From assembly GCA_944407095.1 (NCBI GenBank), contig OX097180.1:372001-436000 (forward strand): a stretch of DNA of 64,000 bases, written 5' to 3'. Position numbers and translations under genes: made by a program. This document shows positions 1 to 7,790 of this stretch, in pieces. This DNA comes from Candidatus Enterousia intestinigallinarum (GTDB lineage: Bacteria > Pseudomonadota > Alphaproteobacteria > Rs-D84). The notes beneath the pieces are model-generated. The model searched no databases. It was not told the origin of the DNA and saw only the letters and a program-made list of their open reading frames with translations. Each line of letters opens with the position of its first letter. Within the stretch, counting starts at the first letter, position 1.

Positions 1-99
1 TGCTGCAGACGTGCTGCCCCGCGGATTACGTGCAGTTGCCGCATCTGCGTTATATACAAAACCCATCAATAATGCACAAAAAATTGCAATTTTTCTCAT
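1..99 (-). CDS. Secreted protein, N-terminal fragment
   Basis: The first 33 codons of a minus-strand gene that runs off the left edge. The residues seen begin MRKIAIFCALLMGFVYNADA and then continue Ala-Thr-Ala-Arg, which is a basic n-region, a hydrophobic core and an AxA-like signal peptidase site. An AGGAAGGG ribosome-binding site lies 6-9 bases before the ATG at 99. The mature part is missing from the window, so no function can be given. The gene is divergent from the DUF3419 gene. Confidence 0.6.
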   Translation of the reverse strand, partial: MRKIAIFCALLMGFVYNADAATARNPRGSTSAA

Positions 100-201
100 A
101 AAAAGGCCCTTCCTATTTATCAGATTTTATCACATTTAATGAATTTATTGAAAGCATTTTTTCTGTCGCAATTATATTTTTAACATAAAAAACGCTAGAT
201 A

Positions 202-231
202 TTGACAATCGGTTATTTTGTACTATATAAT
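202..231 (+). promoter_or_regulatory. Predicted sigma70 promoter of the DUF3419 gene
   Basis: TTGACA at 202-207 and TATAAT at 226-231 with an 18-base spacer, both consensus. The start codon follows 29 bases after the -10 box. Confidence 0.7.
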
Positions 232-260
232 ATTGAGTAAAGAATAACTGAGGGAGCGAA

Positions 261-1121
261 ATGAAATACGCAACACCAAGATTAAATATTGACAATGCCC
301 ACGCTGAATACATTATCGGTGGGAACGGCACAACATTTTATAATCAAATGTTGGGCTTTTCAAACTATTCCCCGTCGTACGTCCTGACAAATGAAGATAT
401 TCGTTGGGTTTCGGAACTGACAAAAAATGACGGTCCGCGCGTTTTGACTGTTGCGGCGTCTGGTGATCATCCTATGTTTTATGCTATGCGCGGCGCAACA
501 AAAATCGATACATTCGACCTGTCTTTCTGTGCCAAAGCGGCAATGGACATTAAAACCGCTGCGTTAAAGAAATTATCCCGTGCGGAATATATACAGCTGT
601 TGTCCGATATGCATACCGCGCAGCGCGCATTGGATATACGGCAAATCGGAACATTGATTGATGACATTCCGCAAAACAGCGCATATTTTATAAAGCAAAT
701 GGCGGCTTATCCTATATTCAGTAACGGATTAAACCCGTCGTACTATGCGAATATTGTACCAACAGACGACGAATATACCCAAATGCGTAACAAAATACAC
801 GAACCGTTCAAATTCATATGGTCGGATATAAAAACATTGCACACACATCTGACCGATGAATATGATACAATAAATCTGTCAAATATATTTGAATATATGA
901 CCCCGCAACAAATACACCAGACATTGGCGTCGTTGCGCAACCACGTCCGTCCGGGTGGCACGATAATAGCCCAAACCGGCAACTGGGGTATAGCGCACAA
1001 AATTACAGCATATCGTGATGCTGTAAAAAAATTCAAACGCTGGGCTCGCATTGGCTGCATACGCAAAGACAAAACAAATATCAATTCAGAAATGATTGTG
1101 ATATTACAACGTACCAGATAA
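261..1121 (+). CDS. DUF3419 family protein (BtaA-like, SAM-binding)
   Basis: A 286-residue protein. A Rossmann-type motif near residues 60-70 (VLTVAASGDHP) followed by an acidic strand end (IDTFDLS) is the pattern of DUF3419 proteins. That family includes BtaA, the S-adenosylmethionine:diacylglycerol 3-amino-3-carboxypropyl transferase of betaine-lipid synthesis. The C-terminal half holds a second methyltransferase-like segment (YDTINLSNIFEYM, then RPGGTIIAQTGNW). At 286 residues it is shorter than typical BtaA (about 400) and no BtaB partner is adjacent, so the substrate is uncertain. Single gene with its own promoter and terminator. Confidence 0.7.
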   Translation: MKYATPRLNIDNAHAEYIIGGNGTTFYNQMLGFSNYSPSYVLTNEDIRWVSELTKNDGPRVLTVAASGDHPMFYAMRGATKIDTFDLSFCAKAAMDIKTAALKKLSRAEYIQLLSDMHTAQRALDIRQIGTLIDDIPQNSAYFIKQMAAYPIFSNGLNPSYYANIVPTDDEYTQMRNKIHEPFKFIWSDIKTLHTHLTDEYDTINLSNIFEYMTPQQIHQTLASLRNHVRPGGTIIAQTGNWGIAHKITAYRDAVKKFKRWARIGCIRKDKTNINSEMIVILQRTR

Positions 1122-1145
1122 CAAAACGCCCATTTGGGCGTTTTG
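1122..1145. terminator. Bidirectional intrinsic terminator
   Basis: A perfect 10-bp stem (CAAAACGCCC / GGGCGTTTTG) with a 4-base loop and T-rich sequence on both strands, placed between two convergent genes. Confidence 0.85.
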
Positions 1146-1146
1146 C

Positions 1147-1428
1147 TTATTCCAACGGACAGGCGGATGTAAATTCATATGAACCGCTGTCGTCGGTATA
1201 AGTTACCCCGGTTGGCGCATACATAATACACGAACCGGCCGGTGACGACGCCAGGCAACTGTACGCCGTACCAGCAGATGTATATCCACTGGGACACGTG
1301 CTGTCCGCGATTTCCATATACGATTCCACAACCGCAACGTATCCAGCGGGACACGAAGTGGACGGCGCGGCGGCAAATACACTAATTGGCAAAACTAATA
1401 AAAATAAAATAAATATAAATTTGTTCAA
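1147..1428 (-). CDS. Small Cys-rich secreted protein
   Basis: A 93-residue protein with a clear signal peptide (MNKFIFILFLLVLPISVFA, cleavage after AxA). The roughly 70-residue mature part carries six cysteines and two CPxGY motifs (CPAGYVAV and CPSGYTSA), which suggest disulphide-bonded repeats. The start is TTG at 1426-1428, chosen because a GGGGG ribosome-binding site lies five bases upstream and no ATG fits the signal peptide. It sits 15 bases downstream of the next Cys-rich gene, so the two probably share the leader-controlled transcript. No known function. Confidence 0.7.
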   Translation of the reverse strand: MNKFIFILFLLVLPISVFAAAPSTSCPAGYVAVVESYMEIADSTCPSGYTSAGTAYSCLASSPAGSCIMYAPTGVTYTDDSGSYEFTSACPLE

Positions 1429-1443
1429 TTTTTCCCCCTTATG

Positions 1444-1848
1444 TCAATTTTCAAAACTGCCAAACATCCCCTGCTTGAAGTCAGCATTTGTAAAAGCCGT
1501 ACTACATTGTTTCGCACAGCCGTCAGAACACGTGCCATACGATGCCATTGTCCAATCAGATACAGCAGGCACCGTCATTTTACAAAAACAATACCTTCCA
1601 CTTTCAGAAATATTGACGGCTTCCTGTGTTTTTCCCGTTGTGGGTGGCATTGGTCCAGTACTTGAACATACAGCCACCCCAGATATTGGAACGCCACCAC
1701 ATCTGCCATTAAAATCTGTATTTGAACCCGAAGTCGCCGAAACTGTACAAGAAGAACTGGCAGTAAATGCTACACACTTTGTCACCGCATACGCTGGTGG
1801 GATTGATGCCGAACAGATTATGCCGGCGATGATTAAATGTTTTTTCAT
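1444..1848 (-). CDS. Cys-rich secreted protein behind leader RNA A
   Basis: A 134-residue protein from the ATG at 1848, chosen over an upstream ATG at 1887 because AGGAGG lies 6 bases before it and a signal peptide (MKKHLIIAGIICSASIPPAYA) follows directly. The mature part has ten cysteines. The C-terminal half contains YCFCKMTVPAVSDW and then a CSDGCAKQC cluster and a FGSFEN end. I recall this arrangement from secreted proteins of gut Alphaproteobacteria, but no function is known to me. An intrinsic terminator lies about 27 bases before the start codon, so expression probably depends on read-through of the leader RNA. Confidence 0.75.
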   Translation of the reverse strand: MKKHLIIAGIICSASIPPAYAVTKCVAFTASSSCTVSATSGSNTDFNGRCGGVPISGVAVCSSTGPMPPTTGKTQEAVNISESGRYCFCKMTVPAVSDWTMASYGTCSDGCAKQCSTAFTNADFKQGMFGSFEN

Positions 1849-1874
1849 TCTAATCCTCCTTTTCATTGCGAATG

Positions 1875-2051
1875 AAAAAACCACCAAAATATTTCAGGTG
1901 GTTGGAGGTTAGTAGCTATTGTAATAATAGTGTTGTTTATTCGTGATATTCACAACCCTCCAACCTAAATTGTGGAGGCGATATTTTATGTCATCTCTGA
2001 CAATTACAAAGGGCTACTACACCCCGTCAATGGAACACCCACTGACGTTTG
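1875..2051 (-). ncRNA. Structured leader RNA A (riboswitch/attenuator candidate)
   Basis: Read on the minus strand from a predicted start near 2051. First comes a hairpin CGTCA/TGACG (2043-2047 with 2025-2029), then a GGGGTGTAGTAGCCC element (2025 down to 2011), then a small hairpin TGTCA/TGACA (1989-2002). A three-way junction follows: P1 GGTTGGAGG (1957-1965) pairs perfectly with CCTCCAACC (1900-1908) and encloses P2 (GTTGT/ACAAC) and P3 (CTATT/AATAG). The terminator stem ACCACC/GGTGGT (1902-1897 with 1885-1880, then six U) overlaps the 3' strand of P1 by three bases, so the two compete. An upstream CCTCC strand (1972-1976) could instead pair with the GGAGG of P1. Leader B has the same layout with compensating base changes. 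Confidence 0.6.
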
Positions 2052-2057
2052 TATGTT

Positions 2058-2086
2058 ATCATACACAATGATTAAATCAACCACAA
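2058..2086 (-). promoter_or_regulatory. Predicted promoter of leader RNA A
   Basis: On the minus strand, TTGTGG (2081-2086), a 17-base spacer and TATGAT (2058-2063). The expected start falls just before the first leader hairpin. Confidence 0.5.
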
Positions 2087-2202
2087 AGTCGATTTTACTA
2101 TTTATAAGCTTGCAATTTCGCACCACGTGGCAATTCAACAAATAAAAAAGTACTGCGCCAAAATGGTCGCAGACAATATATAAACTCTGTTATCTATCCC
2201 AT

Positions 2203-2231
2203 AAAAAAACGGGGCATTGCCCCGTTTTTTT
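2203..2231 (-). terminator. Terminator of the ribosomal operon after rplQ
   Basis: Stem CGGGGC/GCCCCG with an ATT loop at 2210-2224. An A-run on the left gives an oligo-U tail for minus-strand transcripts. It begins at the rplQ stop codon. Confidence 0.85.
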
Positions 2232-2776
2232 TATTTTGCCGCGCTGCGACGTTTTGTCGCCGGCTTTTTTTCTTTTGCCGCATCAGCATCCTTGTCGGCC
2301 TTGGCCGCGGGTGCTTTAGTGGTCTTTTCTTGTTTCGGTGCCTTGTCCGCGGACTTTTCTGTCGCCTTGTCTTCCGTGGTGGCGGCTGGTTTTACAACCT
2401 TTTTCGCGTTCACATCACGGTCAACCAATTCAATAATAGCCATCGGCGCAGCGTCACCATAACGGAAACCGGCCTTTAATACGCGGGTGTATCCACCAGG
2501 ACGCTTGGCATAACGCGGCCCCAAAACAGTGAACAGTTTTTTAACCGTTGCGTCCGAACCATTGCCCAATTCACTGGCAACCAGACGACGATTTGCAACC
2601 GTGTCCACCTTGGCGCGGGTAATCAATTTTTCAACAACGCCGCGCAAATCTTTGGCCTTGGGCAAAGTAGTTTTTATCTGTTCTTTTTCAATCAAGTTTT
2701 TCGCCAGACCAACAAACAGGGCCTTGCGTGCGTTTGTGTCGCGATTAAATGTGCGACCTGCTTTCATATGTCTCAT
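2231..2776 (-). CDS. rplQ: Ribosomal protein L17 with a long Ala/Lys C-terminal tail
   Basis: Large-subunit protein L17. The N-terminus [20 protein letters not shown] and the following [16 protein letters not shown] region are diagnostic. The conserved core ends near residue 120. The last 60 residues are a low-complexity, charged Ala/Lys/Asp-rich tail ending KRRSAAK. The protein is 181 residues against roughly 120-140 in most bacteria. It is the last gene of the alpha operon, after rpoA. The tail is probably disordered and may contact rRNA or other factors. Confidence 0.95.
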   Translation of the reverse strand: MRHMKAGRTFNRDTNARKALFVGLAKNLIEKEQIKTTLPKAKDLRGVVEKLITRAKVDTVANRRLVASELGNGSDATVKKLFTVLGPRYAKRPGGYTRVLKAGFRYGDAAPMAIIELVDRDVNAKKVVKPAATTEDKATEKSADKAPKQEKTTKAPAAKADKDADAAKEKKPATKRRSAAK

Positions 2777-2865
2777 CGATTACTCCTTTTATTGTTTCCG
2801 CCCCATTACGGGGATTGTTGAGACGCCGCGCCCTAAAATTACTTTCAGTAACGCGGGATTTTTAT

Positions 2866-3003
2866 TTACTTTGTCTTGGACGTACCAAACAGCACAATTC
2901 TGAACATTTGGGCAAAAACATTGTCACGCTGTAAAAACGGCACGCGCTTTTTACCCTGTTTATAAGAATCTGTTTTTTGCTTTTTTGATACCACCTGCGA
3001 CAT
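2866..3003 (-). CDS. Possible small basic protein between rpoA and rplQ
   Basis: An ATG-initiated frame of 45 residues beginning MSQVVSKKQKTDSYKQGKKR and ending FGTSKTK. It is strongly basic in the first half with a hydrophobic FAQMFRIVLF segment in the second. It fills most of an unusually long (345-base) rpoA-rplQ spacer and has the same orientation as both. The ribosome-binding site is poor (AACAGG directly before ATG), and no family is recognised. It could be a real microprotein or a chance frame. Confidence 0.35.
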   Translation of the reverse strand: MSQVVSKKQKTDSYKQGKKRVPFLQRDNVFAQMFRIVLFGTSKTK

Positions 3004-3046
3004 CCTGTTTTTTTCAAGAAATCAAATTTTATGGGGTGAATGCAGT

Positions 3047-3096
3047 CGTTCACAGTTCCGACGTGTATTTGGACATACACAAGGAATCTGTGAACG
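3047..3096 (-). other. Long stem-loop in the rpoA-rplQ spacer
   Basis: A 50-base imperfect inverted repeat. CGTTCACAG (3047-3055) pairs with CTGTGAACG (3088-3096), TTCC with GGAA, and GTGTAT with ATACAC. It lies 26 bases after the rpoA stop codon, and no U-run follows, so it is not a simple terminator. A processing or regulatory element within the alpha operon mRNA is plausible. Confidence 0.55.
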
Positions 3097-3121
3097 GCAG
3101 CAGATGCCCACAGAATTTAAT

Positions 3122-4150
3122 TTATTTATATGGGTCTTCGTATTTCTTGGCCAACTCTGCAATATTTTCTGGTGGCCATCCCGGTACTTCCATACCTAAG
3201 CTTAAACCCATTGCTTCCAGTTGAACTTTGATTTCGTTCAAAGATTTGCGACCAAAGTTTGGTGTTTTCAACATATCGGCTTCGGTCTTTTGAACCAATT
3301 CGCCCAACCAGTTGATTTTGTCGTTTTTCAGACAGTTGTTCGCACGGACGGACAATTCCAGTTCATCAACGTGCTTTAACAGTTTCGGATCGAACGGCAA
3401 TGCATCTTTGGCCTTTTCTTCTTCGGCCGGAGCATTGATTTGCGCCGGGTCTTCAAAGTTGATAAATACGATCAACTGATCTGTCAAGATACGTGCCGCC
3501 AGTGCAATCGCATCTTCGGGCGAAACGGAACCGTTTGTCTTTACGGTCATTTCCAGTTTGTCGTAATCAGTGCTTTGACCAACACGGGTTTCAGAAACCT
3601 CGGTCGCGACGTTCAAAATCGGTGAAAAGATTGAATCAACCGGAATCACACCCAACGGCAGACCGTCCGCGTGCGCCGATGCCGGAACATACCCACGGCC
3701 CGTGGACAGGGTTATTTCCATATCCAGATTTGCGCCATTATCCAATGTACAGATTTCGGCGTCTTTGTTCATAACCTCTACCCCGCCGGTTGTTTCAATC
3801 ATACCCGCGGTGACGACAGCCGGGCCCTTGACCTTTAATGTGGCCTTGTGCTGTCCTTCGGTCAATGCTTTGAAATAAACACCCTTCAGATTCAAAATAA
3901 TATCGGTAACATCTTCACGAACACCGGATATGCTGGAAAATTCGTGCTGAACACCGTCAATCTTGATATAAATCGGTGCGCAACCCTGCAACGATGACAA
4001 CAGAACGCGACGCAATGCAGTCCCCAGTGTCAAACCAAAACCCTTTTCCAACGGTTCGGCAATCAAAGTCGCCTGGTTTGGGTTATGTTCATCTGTTTTG
4101 ATGTTTAGTTTTTTGGGTTTAATCAAAGTGACCCAGTTTTTTTCAATCAT
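3122..4150 (-). CDS. rpoA: RNA polymerase alpha subunit
   Basis: A 342-residue alpha subunit that assembles RNA polymerase and contacts promoter UP elements and activators. The N-terminal dimerisation domain shows [18 protein letters not shown]. The C-terminal domain shows [15 protein letters not shown] and then [13 protein letters not shown]. The start at 4150 (MIEKNWVTL) is preferred because GGAGG lies 7 bases before it. An in-frame ATG four codons upstream overlaps that site. rpoA has its own predicted promoter because the preceding gene on this strand, rpsK, is separated from it by a gene on the opposite strand. Confidence 0.97.
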   Translation of the reverse strand: MIEKNWVTLIKPKKLNIKTDEHNPNQATLIAEPLEKGFGLTLGTALRRVLLSSLQGCAPIYIKIDGVQHEFSSISGVREDVTDIILNLKGVYFKALTEGQHKATLKVKGPAVVTAGMIETTGGVEVMNKDAEICTLDNGANLDMEITLSTGRGYVPASAHADGLPLGVIPVDSIFSPILNVATEVSETRVGQSTDYDKLEMTVKTNGSVSPEDAIALAARILTDQLIVFINFEDPAQINAPAEEEKAKDALPFDPKLLKHVDELELSVRANNCLKNDKINWLGELVQKTEADMLKTPNFGRKSLNEIKVQLEAMGLSLGMEVPGWPPENIAELAKKYEDPYK

Positions 4151-4223
4151 AAATTCCTCCATAGGCTTAGTTTATCATTTTCGCCAATAGTTTCACGCAA
4201 TGGATTATCCAACGCGCCCGCGA

Positions 4224-4252
4224 ATTTTATAACACAAATCCGCAAAAGTCAA
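4224..4252 (-). promoter_or_regulatory. Predicted rpoA promoter
   Basis: On the minus strand, TTGACT (4247-4252), a 17-base spacer and TAAAAT (4224-4229). The 14 bases TTTGACTTTTGCGG at the -35 region are identical to those at the rpsM promoter. Confidence 0.7.
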
Positions 4253-4308
4253 ACATTTCTTGAATAATATAGATAATTGTTGCGATAAATTTTATTTCGC
4301 CAAAAATA

Positions 4309-4337
4309 TTGACAACTAATAAATATTGTACTAATGT
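4309..4337 (+). promoter_or_regulatory. Predicted promoter of the secreted-protein gene at 4368
   Basis: TTGACA (4309-4314), a 17-base spacer and TAATGT (4332-4337). Confidence 0.6.
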
Positions 4338-4367
4338 GCAAATAAACCCAACAATAAGGAATATGGT

Positions 4368-4790
4368 ATGAAAAAAGCAATTTTCTTTGGTGTTTTTGCG
4401 GGTATTCTGGGGATTTGCGCCAATGCGTCCGCCGATGGATTTGCGTATACGGAAACGGAAACCGTGAACACATATGAAACGATACAAATAGACACGGTCA
4501 CATACGTTGACGCCGCATACGTTGCACCACGCGTCGCACGCGCCGCGGTTCGGGCGGAAAAACCGGCACCCTGCCGCGTGGCATCATCACTGGACGTTGC
4601 ACGCAAACCCTGTGGTTGCAACGCGCCGGCATCTAAAAAGATGCAGCCCGTCCGTGTAAAAACGTATACCGAGGTCATAGACCACTATCAAGTATATCAG
4701 CCCGTTGTAACGTACAAGCCGGCCGGTGAATATACAACCCGCCGCTATATCGACGCGCCGAATCCAAAGTTTGGCACGTGTGCCCGATAA
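4368..4790 (+). CDS. Secreted protein of unknown function inside the alpha operon
   Basis: A 140-residue protein with a signal peptide (MKKAIFFGVFAGILGICANASA). The mature part is rich in Thr, Tyr, Val and Ala, with motifs such as ETVNTYETIQIDTVTYVDAAYV and a YQPVVTYKPAGEYTTRRYID tail. It has four Cys around residues 70-90 and one near the C-terminus. It is transcribed against the ribosomal genes and sits between rpsK and rpoA, with its own promoter and terminator, so it looks like an insertion that split the operon. No family recognised. Confidence 0.7.
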   Translation: MKKAIFFGVFAGILGICANASADGFAYTETETVNTYETIQIDTVTYVDAAYVAPRVARAAVRAEKPAPCRVASSLDVARKPCGCNAPASKKMQPVRVKTYTEVIDHYQVYQPVVTYKPAGEYTTRRYIDAPNPKFGTCAR

Positions 4791-4803
4791 ACGGAATACA
4801 AAA

Positions 4804-4833
4804 AAACAAACGTCCAACCGGGCGTTTGTTTTT
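4804..4833 (+). terminator. Intrinsic terminator
   Basis: A 12-bp stem AAACAAACGTCC / GGGCGTTTGTTT (one G-U pair) with a 4-base loop and T-run, 14 bases after the stop of the gene at 4368-4790. Confidence 0.8.
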
Positions 4834-4850
4834 ATATAATTTAGCTTACA

Positions 4851-4876
4851 AAAAATCCCGCATTTTGCGGGATTTT
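4851..4876 (-). terminator. Intrinsic terminator after rpsK
   Basis: AAAATCCCGC / GCGGGATTTT stem just downstream of the rpsK stop. It ends the transcript before the opposing gene. Confidence 0.8.
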
Positions 4877-4881
4877 AAGAA

Positions 4882-5265
4882 TTAAACACGACGTACTTTT
4901 TTCGGACGGCATCCATTGTGCGGAATGCGTGTCGTATCAGTAATGGACTGAACAATCAGCCCGGCGTTTGCCAAACCGCGGACAGCAGATTCGCGACCCT
5001 GGCCAATACCGCGCATCAAAACGTCAACCGTTTTCATACCCATTTCTGCAACTTTTTTGCCAACCGCATCGGCGACAACCGTCGCGGCATACGGGGTGGA
5101 TTTTTTTGCACCCTTAAAGTTGTTTGCACCAGCGGTCGCCCACGTTAAAACAGCGCCCGACTGGTCCGTGATTGTAATGCGTGTATTGTTGTTTGTCGCG
5201 ACCACGTGGGCAATGCCGTGTGATACTTTCTTTACGACTTTCTTTTTAGCTTTTGTTACTGCCAT
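4882..5265 (-). CDS. rpsK: Ribosomal protein S11
   Basis: 127 residues, normal length. The central GIGQGRESAVRGLANAG segment and the C-terminal HNGCRPKKVRRV are the S11 signature. S11 lies on the 30S platform near the mRNA exit. It follows rpsM by about 65 bases. Unlike the usual rpsK-rpoA linkage, this gene ends in a terminator. Confidence 0.96.
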   Translation of the reverse strand: MAVTKAKKKVVKKVSHGIAHVVATNNNTRITITDQSGAVLTWATAGANNFKGAKKSTPYAATVVADAVGKKVAEMGMKTVDVLMRGIGQGRESAVRGLANAGLIVQSITDTTRIPHNGCRPKKVRRV

Positions 5266-5331
5266 TATTTTATACCTTTGTTAGATGTCTTCAATTAACT
5301 ATCGTGTTAATCTCTACCTAAAGACGTTAGA

Positions 5332-5709
5332 TTATTTACCCTTGACCGCGGAACCTGCGACAACGACGCGTTTGCCCTTGCGGGTACGTGCATTTGTCTG
5401 GGTACGCTGACCGCGAACCGGCAAACGGTTACGGTGGCGAATACCGCGATATGTTTTCAGATCCTGCAGACGTTTAATATTCATCGCAACTTCGCGACGA
5501 ACGTCACCTTCGACCTTGAAGTTTTGTTCAATGTAGTTAGAAATTTTAACAACATCCTCGTCAGTCAAGTCCTTGGCGCGCAACCCGTCTTTTAATTTCA
5601 AGGCCTTGCAAACCTGTGCCGCCTTGGCCGGGCCAATACCATGAATGTATTGCAACGCGATTTCAATGCGCTTTTCTGTCGGAATGTTCACACCTGCTAT
5701 ACGTGCCAT
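5332..5709 (-). CDS. rpsM: Ribosomal protein S13
   Basis: 125 residues. It starts [20 protein letters not shown] and carries [10 protein letters not shown] and the C-terminal [16 protein letters not shown] motif of S13, the 30S head protein that bridges to the 50S. It follows a 165-base spacer after secY that has a strong predicted promoter, so it heads a separate rpsM-rpsK transcript. Confidence 0.96.
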   Translation of the reverse strand: MARIAGVNIPTEKRIEIALQYIHGIGPAKAAQVCKALKLKDGLRAKDLTDEDVVKISNYIEQNFKVEGDVRREVAMNIKRLQDLKTYRGIRHRNRLPVRGQRTQTNARTRKGKRVVVAGSAVKGK

Positions 5710-5816
5710 TTTTCATTTTCCTTTTTATTTACTGCGGTGCGCGCGTTACCACGCCCCGATACAAACGCCTGTAATTCAAATATTTGAACTACACACGTAT
5801 TTTATTTTGCCGCACT

Positions 5817-5844
5817 ATTTTATACAAAATGCCGCAAAAGTCAA
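5817..5844 (-). promoter_or_regulatory. Predicted rpsM promoter
   Basis: On the minus strand, TTGACT (5839-5844), a 16-base spacer and TAAAAT (5817-5822). It shares TTTGACTTTTGCGG with the rpoA promoter. Confidence 0.65.
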
Positions 5845-5874
5845 ATTTTGTTTTATTTCCGCCAAAATTATTGT

Positions 5875-7191
5875 TTAACGGAAACGTCCTTTTTTCTGCG
5901 CCTTTTTAATAACGCTTCTGTACTGCTTTGCAACCAGATATGATTGAACCTGGTTCACAGTATCCAGAACAACCCCGGCGACAATCAACACACTGGTTCC
6001 CCCGATGGTCAACGGCATACCTGCGTGCGAATTCAGTATTATCGGCACCACGCACACCACCACCAGATACAAAACACCGATTGCGGTTGTACGCGATACG
6101 ACGGAATCCAAATAGTGCATTGTCTGTTCACCTGGACGCACCCCCGGAATATATCCGCCCGCATTTTTCAGGTTGTTAGCGGTTTCTTCAGAATTAAATA
6201 TAACCGCCGTCTGGAAATACGCAAAGAACGCAATCAGTATCGTATATGTTATGATATATGACCACGTGCCGTACGTAAAGAATCCCATAATCGACTGGAC
6301 AATCGGATTTTCACTTTGCACAAAGCGCTGAATAAACGCCGGCAGCATCATAATACTGGCCGCAAACACCGGACCCATAACACCCGACATATTTACCTTT
6401 ATCGGCAAATAAGATGCGTTAGTATTCATAACACCGTTCGCCATAACCTGGCGCGGGTACAGAATCTGAATACGACGCTGCGCCTGTTCAAAGAACGCAA
6501 TCAGTGCAACTATACCAACAACGAACGCCACAATCAGCGCGATCATAGCCGGCGAAATCTGTCCCACCGACCCCAGCGAGAACAACTGAGCAACACCGCC
6601 TGGAACCTCTGCAATAATACCGGCGAAAATCAACAGGGATGCACCCTGGCCGATACCACGCGCGGTAATCTGTTCGGCCAACCACATAACAAACACGGTT
6701 CCGCCGACCAATGCAATAATCGCCGACAGTTCAAATGCAAATCCTGGATTTACAACCGCCGCAACACCGTTCACCGGTGCCATAGATTCCAATCCACGAA
6801 CCACGGCCCAGCCCTGAACAACTGCCAGGAATACCGCCAGATAACGAGTGTATTGGTTGATTTTGATACGTCCGGATTCACCCTCCTTGCGCAGTTCGTT
6901 TAACGATTTGCTGGTTGCGGTCAACAACTGCAAAACGATTGATGCCGAAATGTATGGGAAAATGTTCAACGCCAAAACCGACATACGCGACAGCGAACCG
7001 CCGGCAAACATATCGAACATTCCCATCATACCGCTGCCCTCGCCCGTGAACAGGTGCAGAACCGCGGACGCATTTACCCCCGGCAGCGGAATAAACGAAC
7101 CGATACGATATACAATCAGCGCACCTATTGTGAATAATATGCGCTTTTGTAAATCGGACATACTGCCAAAAAATTCTCTCAAAAATTTCAT
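5875..7191 (-). CDS. secY: Preprotein translocase subunit SecY
   Basis: A 438-residue, ten-helix channel subunit of the Sec translocon. Early motifs are RILFTIGALIVYRIGSFIPLPG and then a helix-rich plug region. Later landmarks include ITARGIGQGASLLIF and the cytosolic loop NLKNAGGYIPGVRPGEQT. It ends with basic KKGRFR. It is the last gene of the spc block. No adk, infA or rpmJ follows, which differs from many bacteria. It would serve the many signal-peptide proteins in this window. Confidence 0.96.
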   Translation of the reverse strand: MKFLREFFGSMSDLQKRILFTIGALIVYRIGSFIPLPGVNASAVLHLFTGEGSGMMGMFDMFAGGSLSRMSVLALNIFPYISASIVLQLLTATSKSLNELRKEGESGRIKINQYTRYLAVFLAVVQGWAVVRGLESMAPVNGVAAVVNPGFAFELSAIIALVGGTVFVMWLAEQITARGIGQGASLLIFAGIIAEVPGGVAQLFSLGSVGQISPAMIALIVAFVVGIVALIAFFEQAQRRIQILYPRQVMANGVMNTNASYLPIKVNMSGVMGPVFAASIMMLPAFIQRFVQSENPIVQSIMGFFTYGTWSYIITYTILIAFFAYFQTAVIFNSEETANNLKNAGGYIPGVRPGEQTMHYLDSVVSRTTAIGVLYLVVVCVVPIILNSHAGMPLTIGGTSVLIVAGVVLDTVNQVQSYLVAKQYRSVIKKAQKKGRFR

Positions 7192-7249
7192 ACGAACGAA
7201 CTTTTAATTGTTATTTGCATCCGGGTACCCCCAGATGCAAATGCCCAAA

Positions 7250-7708
7250 TTATTTGTTTTTGATTGTACCGCCGGCCTTGACAATCGCTTCTTCGGCTGC
7301 CTTGGACCATTTGTCGGCAACAATGTTTACAGACGATTTGATTTCGCCCTTGGCCAAAATCTTCAAACCATCCTTGGTACGATTGATGATTTTCGCCGCC
7401 ATCAGCGTATCAACAGTAATCGGCGCCGATGCATCAATTTTGCCAGATGCAATGAACTTTTCAATATCGCCCAGATTGATTGTAACATATTCCTTGGCAA
7501 ACGGATTGTTAAATCCAAATTTCGGGAAACGACGCAAAATCGGCATCTGACCACCCTGGAACGTCGCCTGCTTGCGCGAACCACTGCGTGCCTTTTGACC
7601 CTTGTTTCCGCGACCAGCAGTTTTGCCCATACCGGAACCGATACCACGACCAACGCGCTTGGCGTTGCTGCGTGCACCGAAATTATCCATCAAAGCATTC
7701 AGTTTCAT
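7250..7708 (-). CDS. rplO: Ribosomal protein L15
   Basis: 152 residues. The N-terminal glycine/arginine-rich RVGRGIGSGMGKTAGRGNKG extension that threads into 23S rRNA is typical of L15, and a GGQMPILRRFPKFGF motif follows. It lies between rpmD and secY, as in the standard spc operon. Confidence 0.96.
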   Translation of the reverse strand: MKLNALMDNFGARSNAKRVGRGIGSGMGKTAGRGNKGQKARSGSRKQATFQGGQMPILRRFPKFGFNNPFAKEYVTINLGDIEKFIASGKIDASAPITVDTLMAAKIINRTKDGLKILAKGEIKSSVNIVADKWSKAAEEAIVKAGGTIKNK

Positions 7709-7790
7709 TTTATTTTTTCCTTTTGTCCTGTGAACCGAATTACGGTTCTGTGTCGCACGCCGAAAACAGCGTACTCGGTTTAACTAATTT

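Noticed and set aside
1909-1953. Translated leader peptide (14 codons, with His-Tyr-Tyr-Tyr) in leader A
   Set aside because: A GTG start follows GGAGG by only three bases, and the equivalent frame in leader B has a different amino-acid content and end. RNA covariation explains the sequence better.
1875-2051. ydaO-type c-di-AMP riboswitch
   Set aside because: Tempting because cdaA is in the window, but size, conserved bases and fold do not match ydaO as I know it. The ligand stays open.
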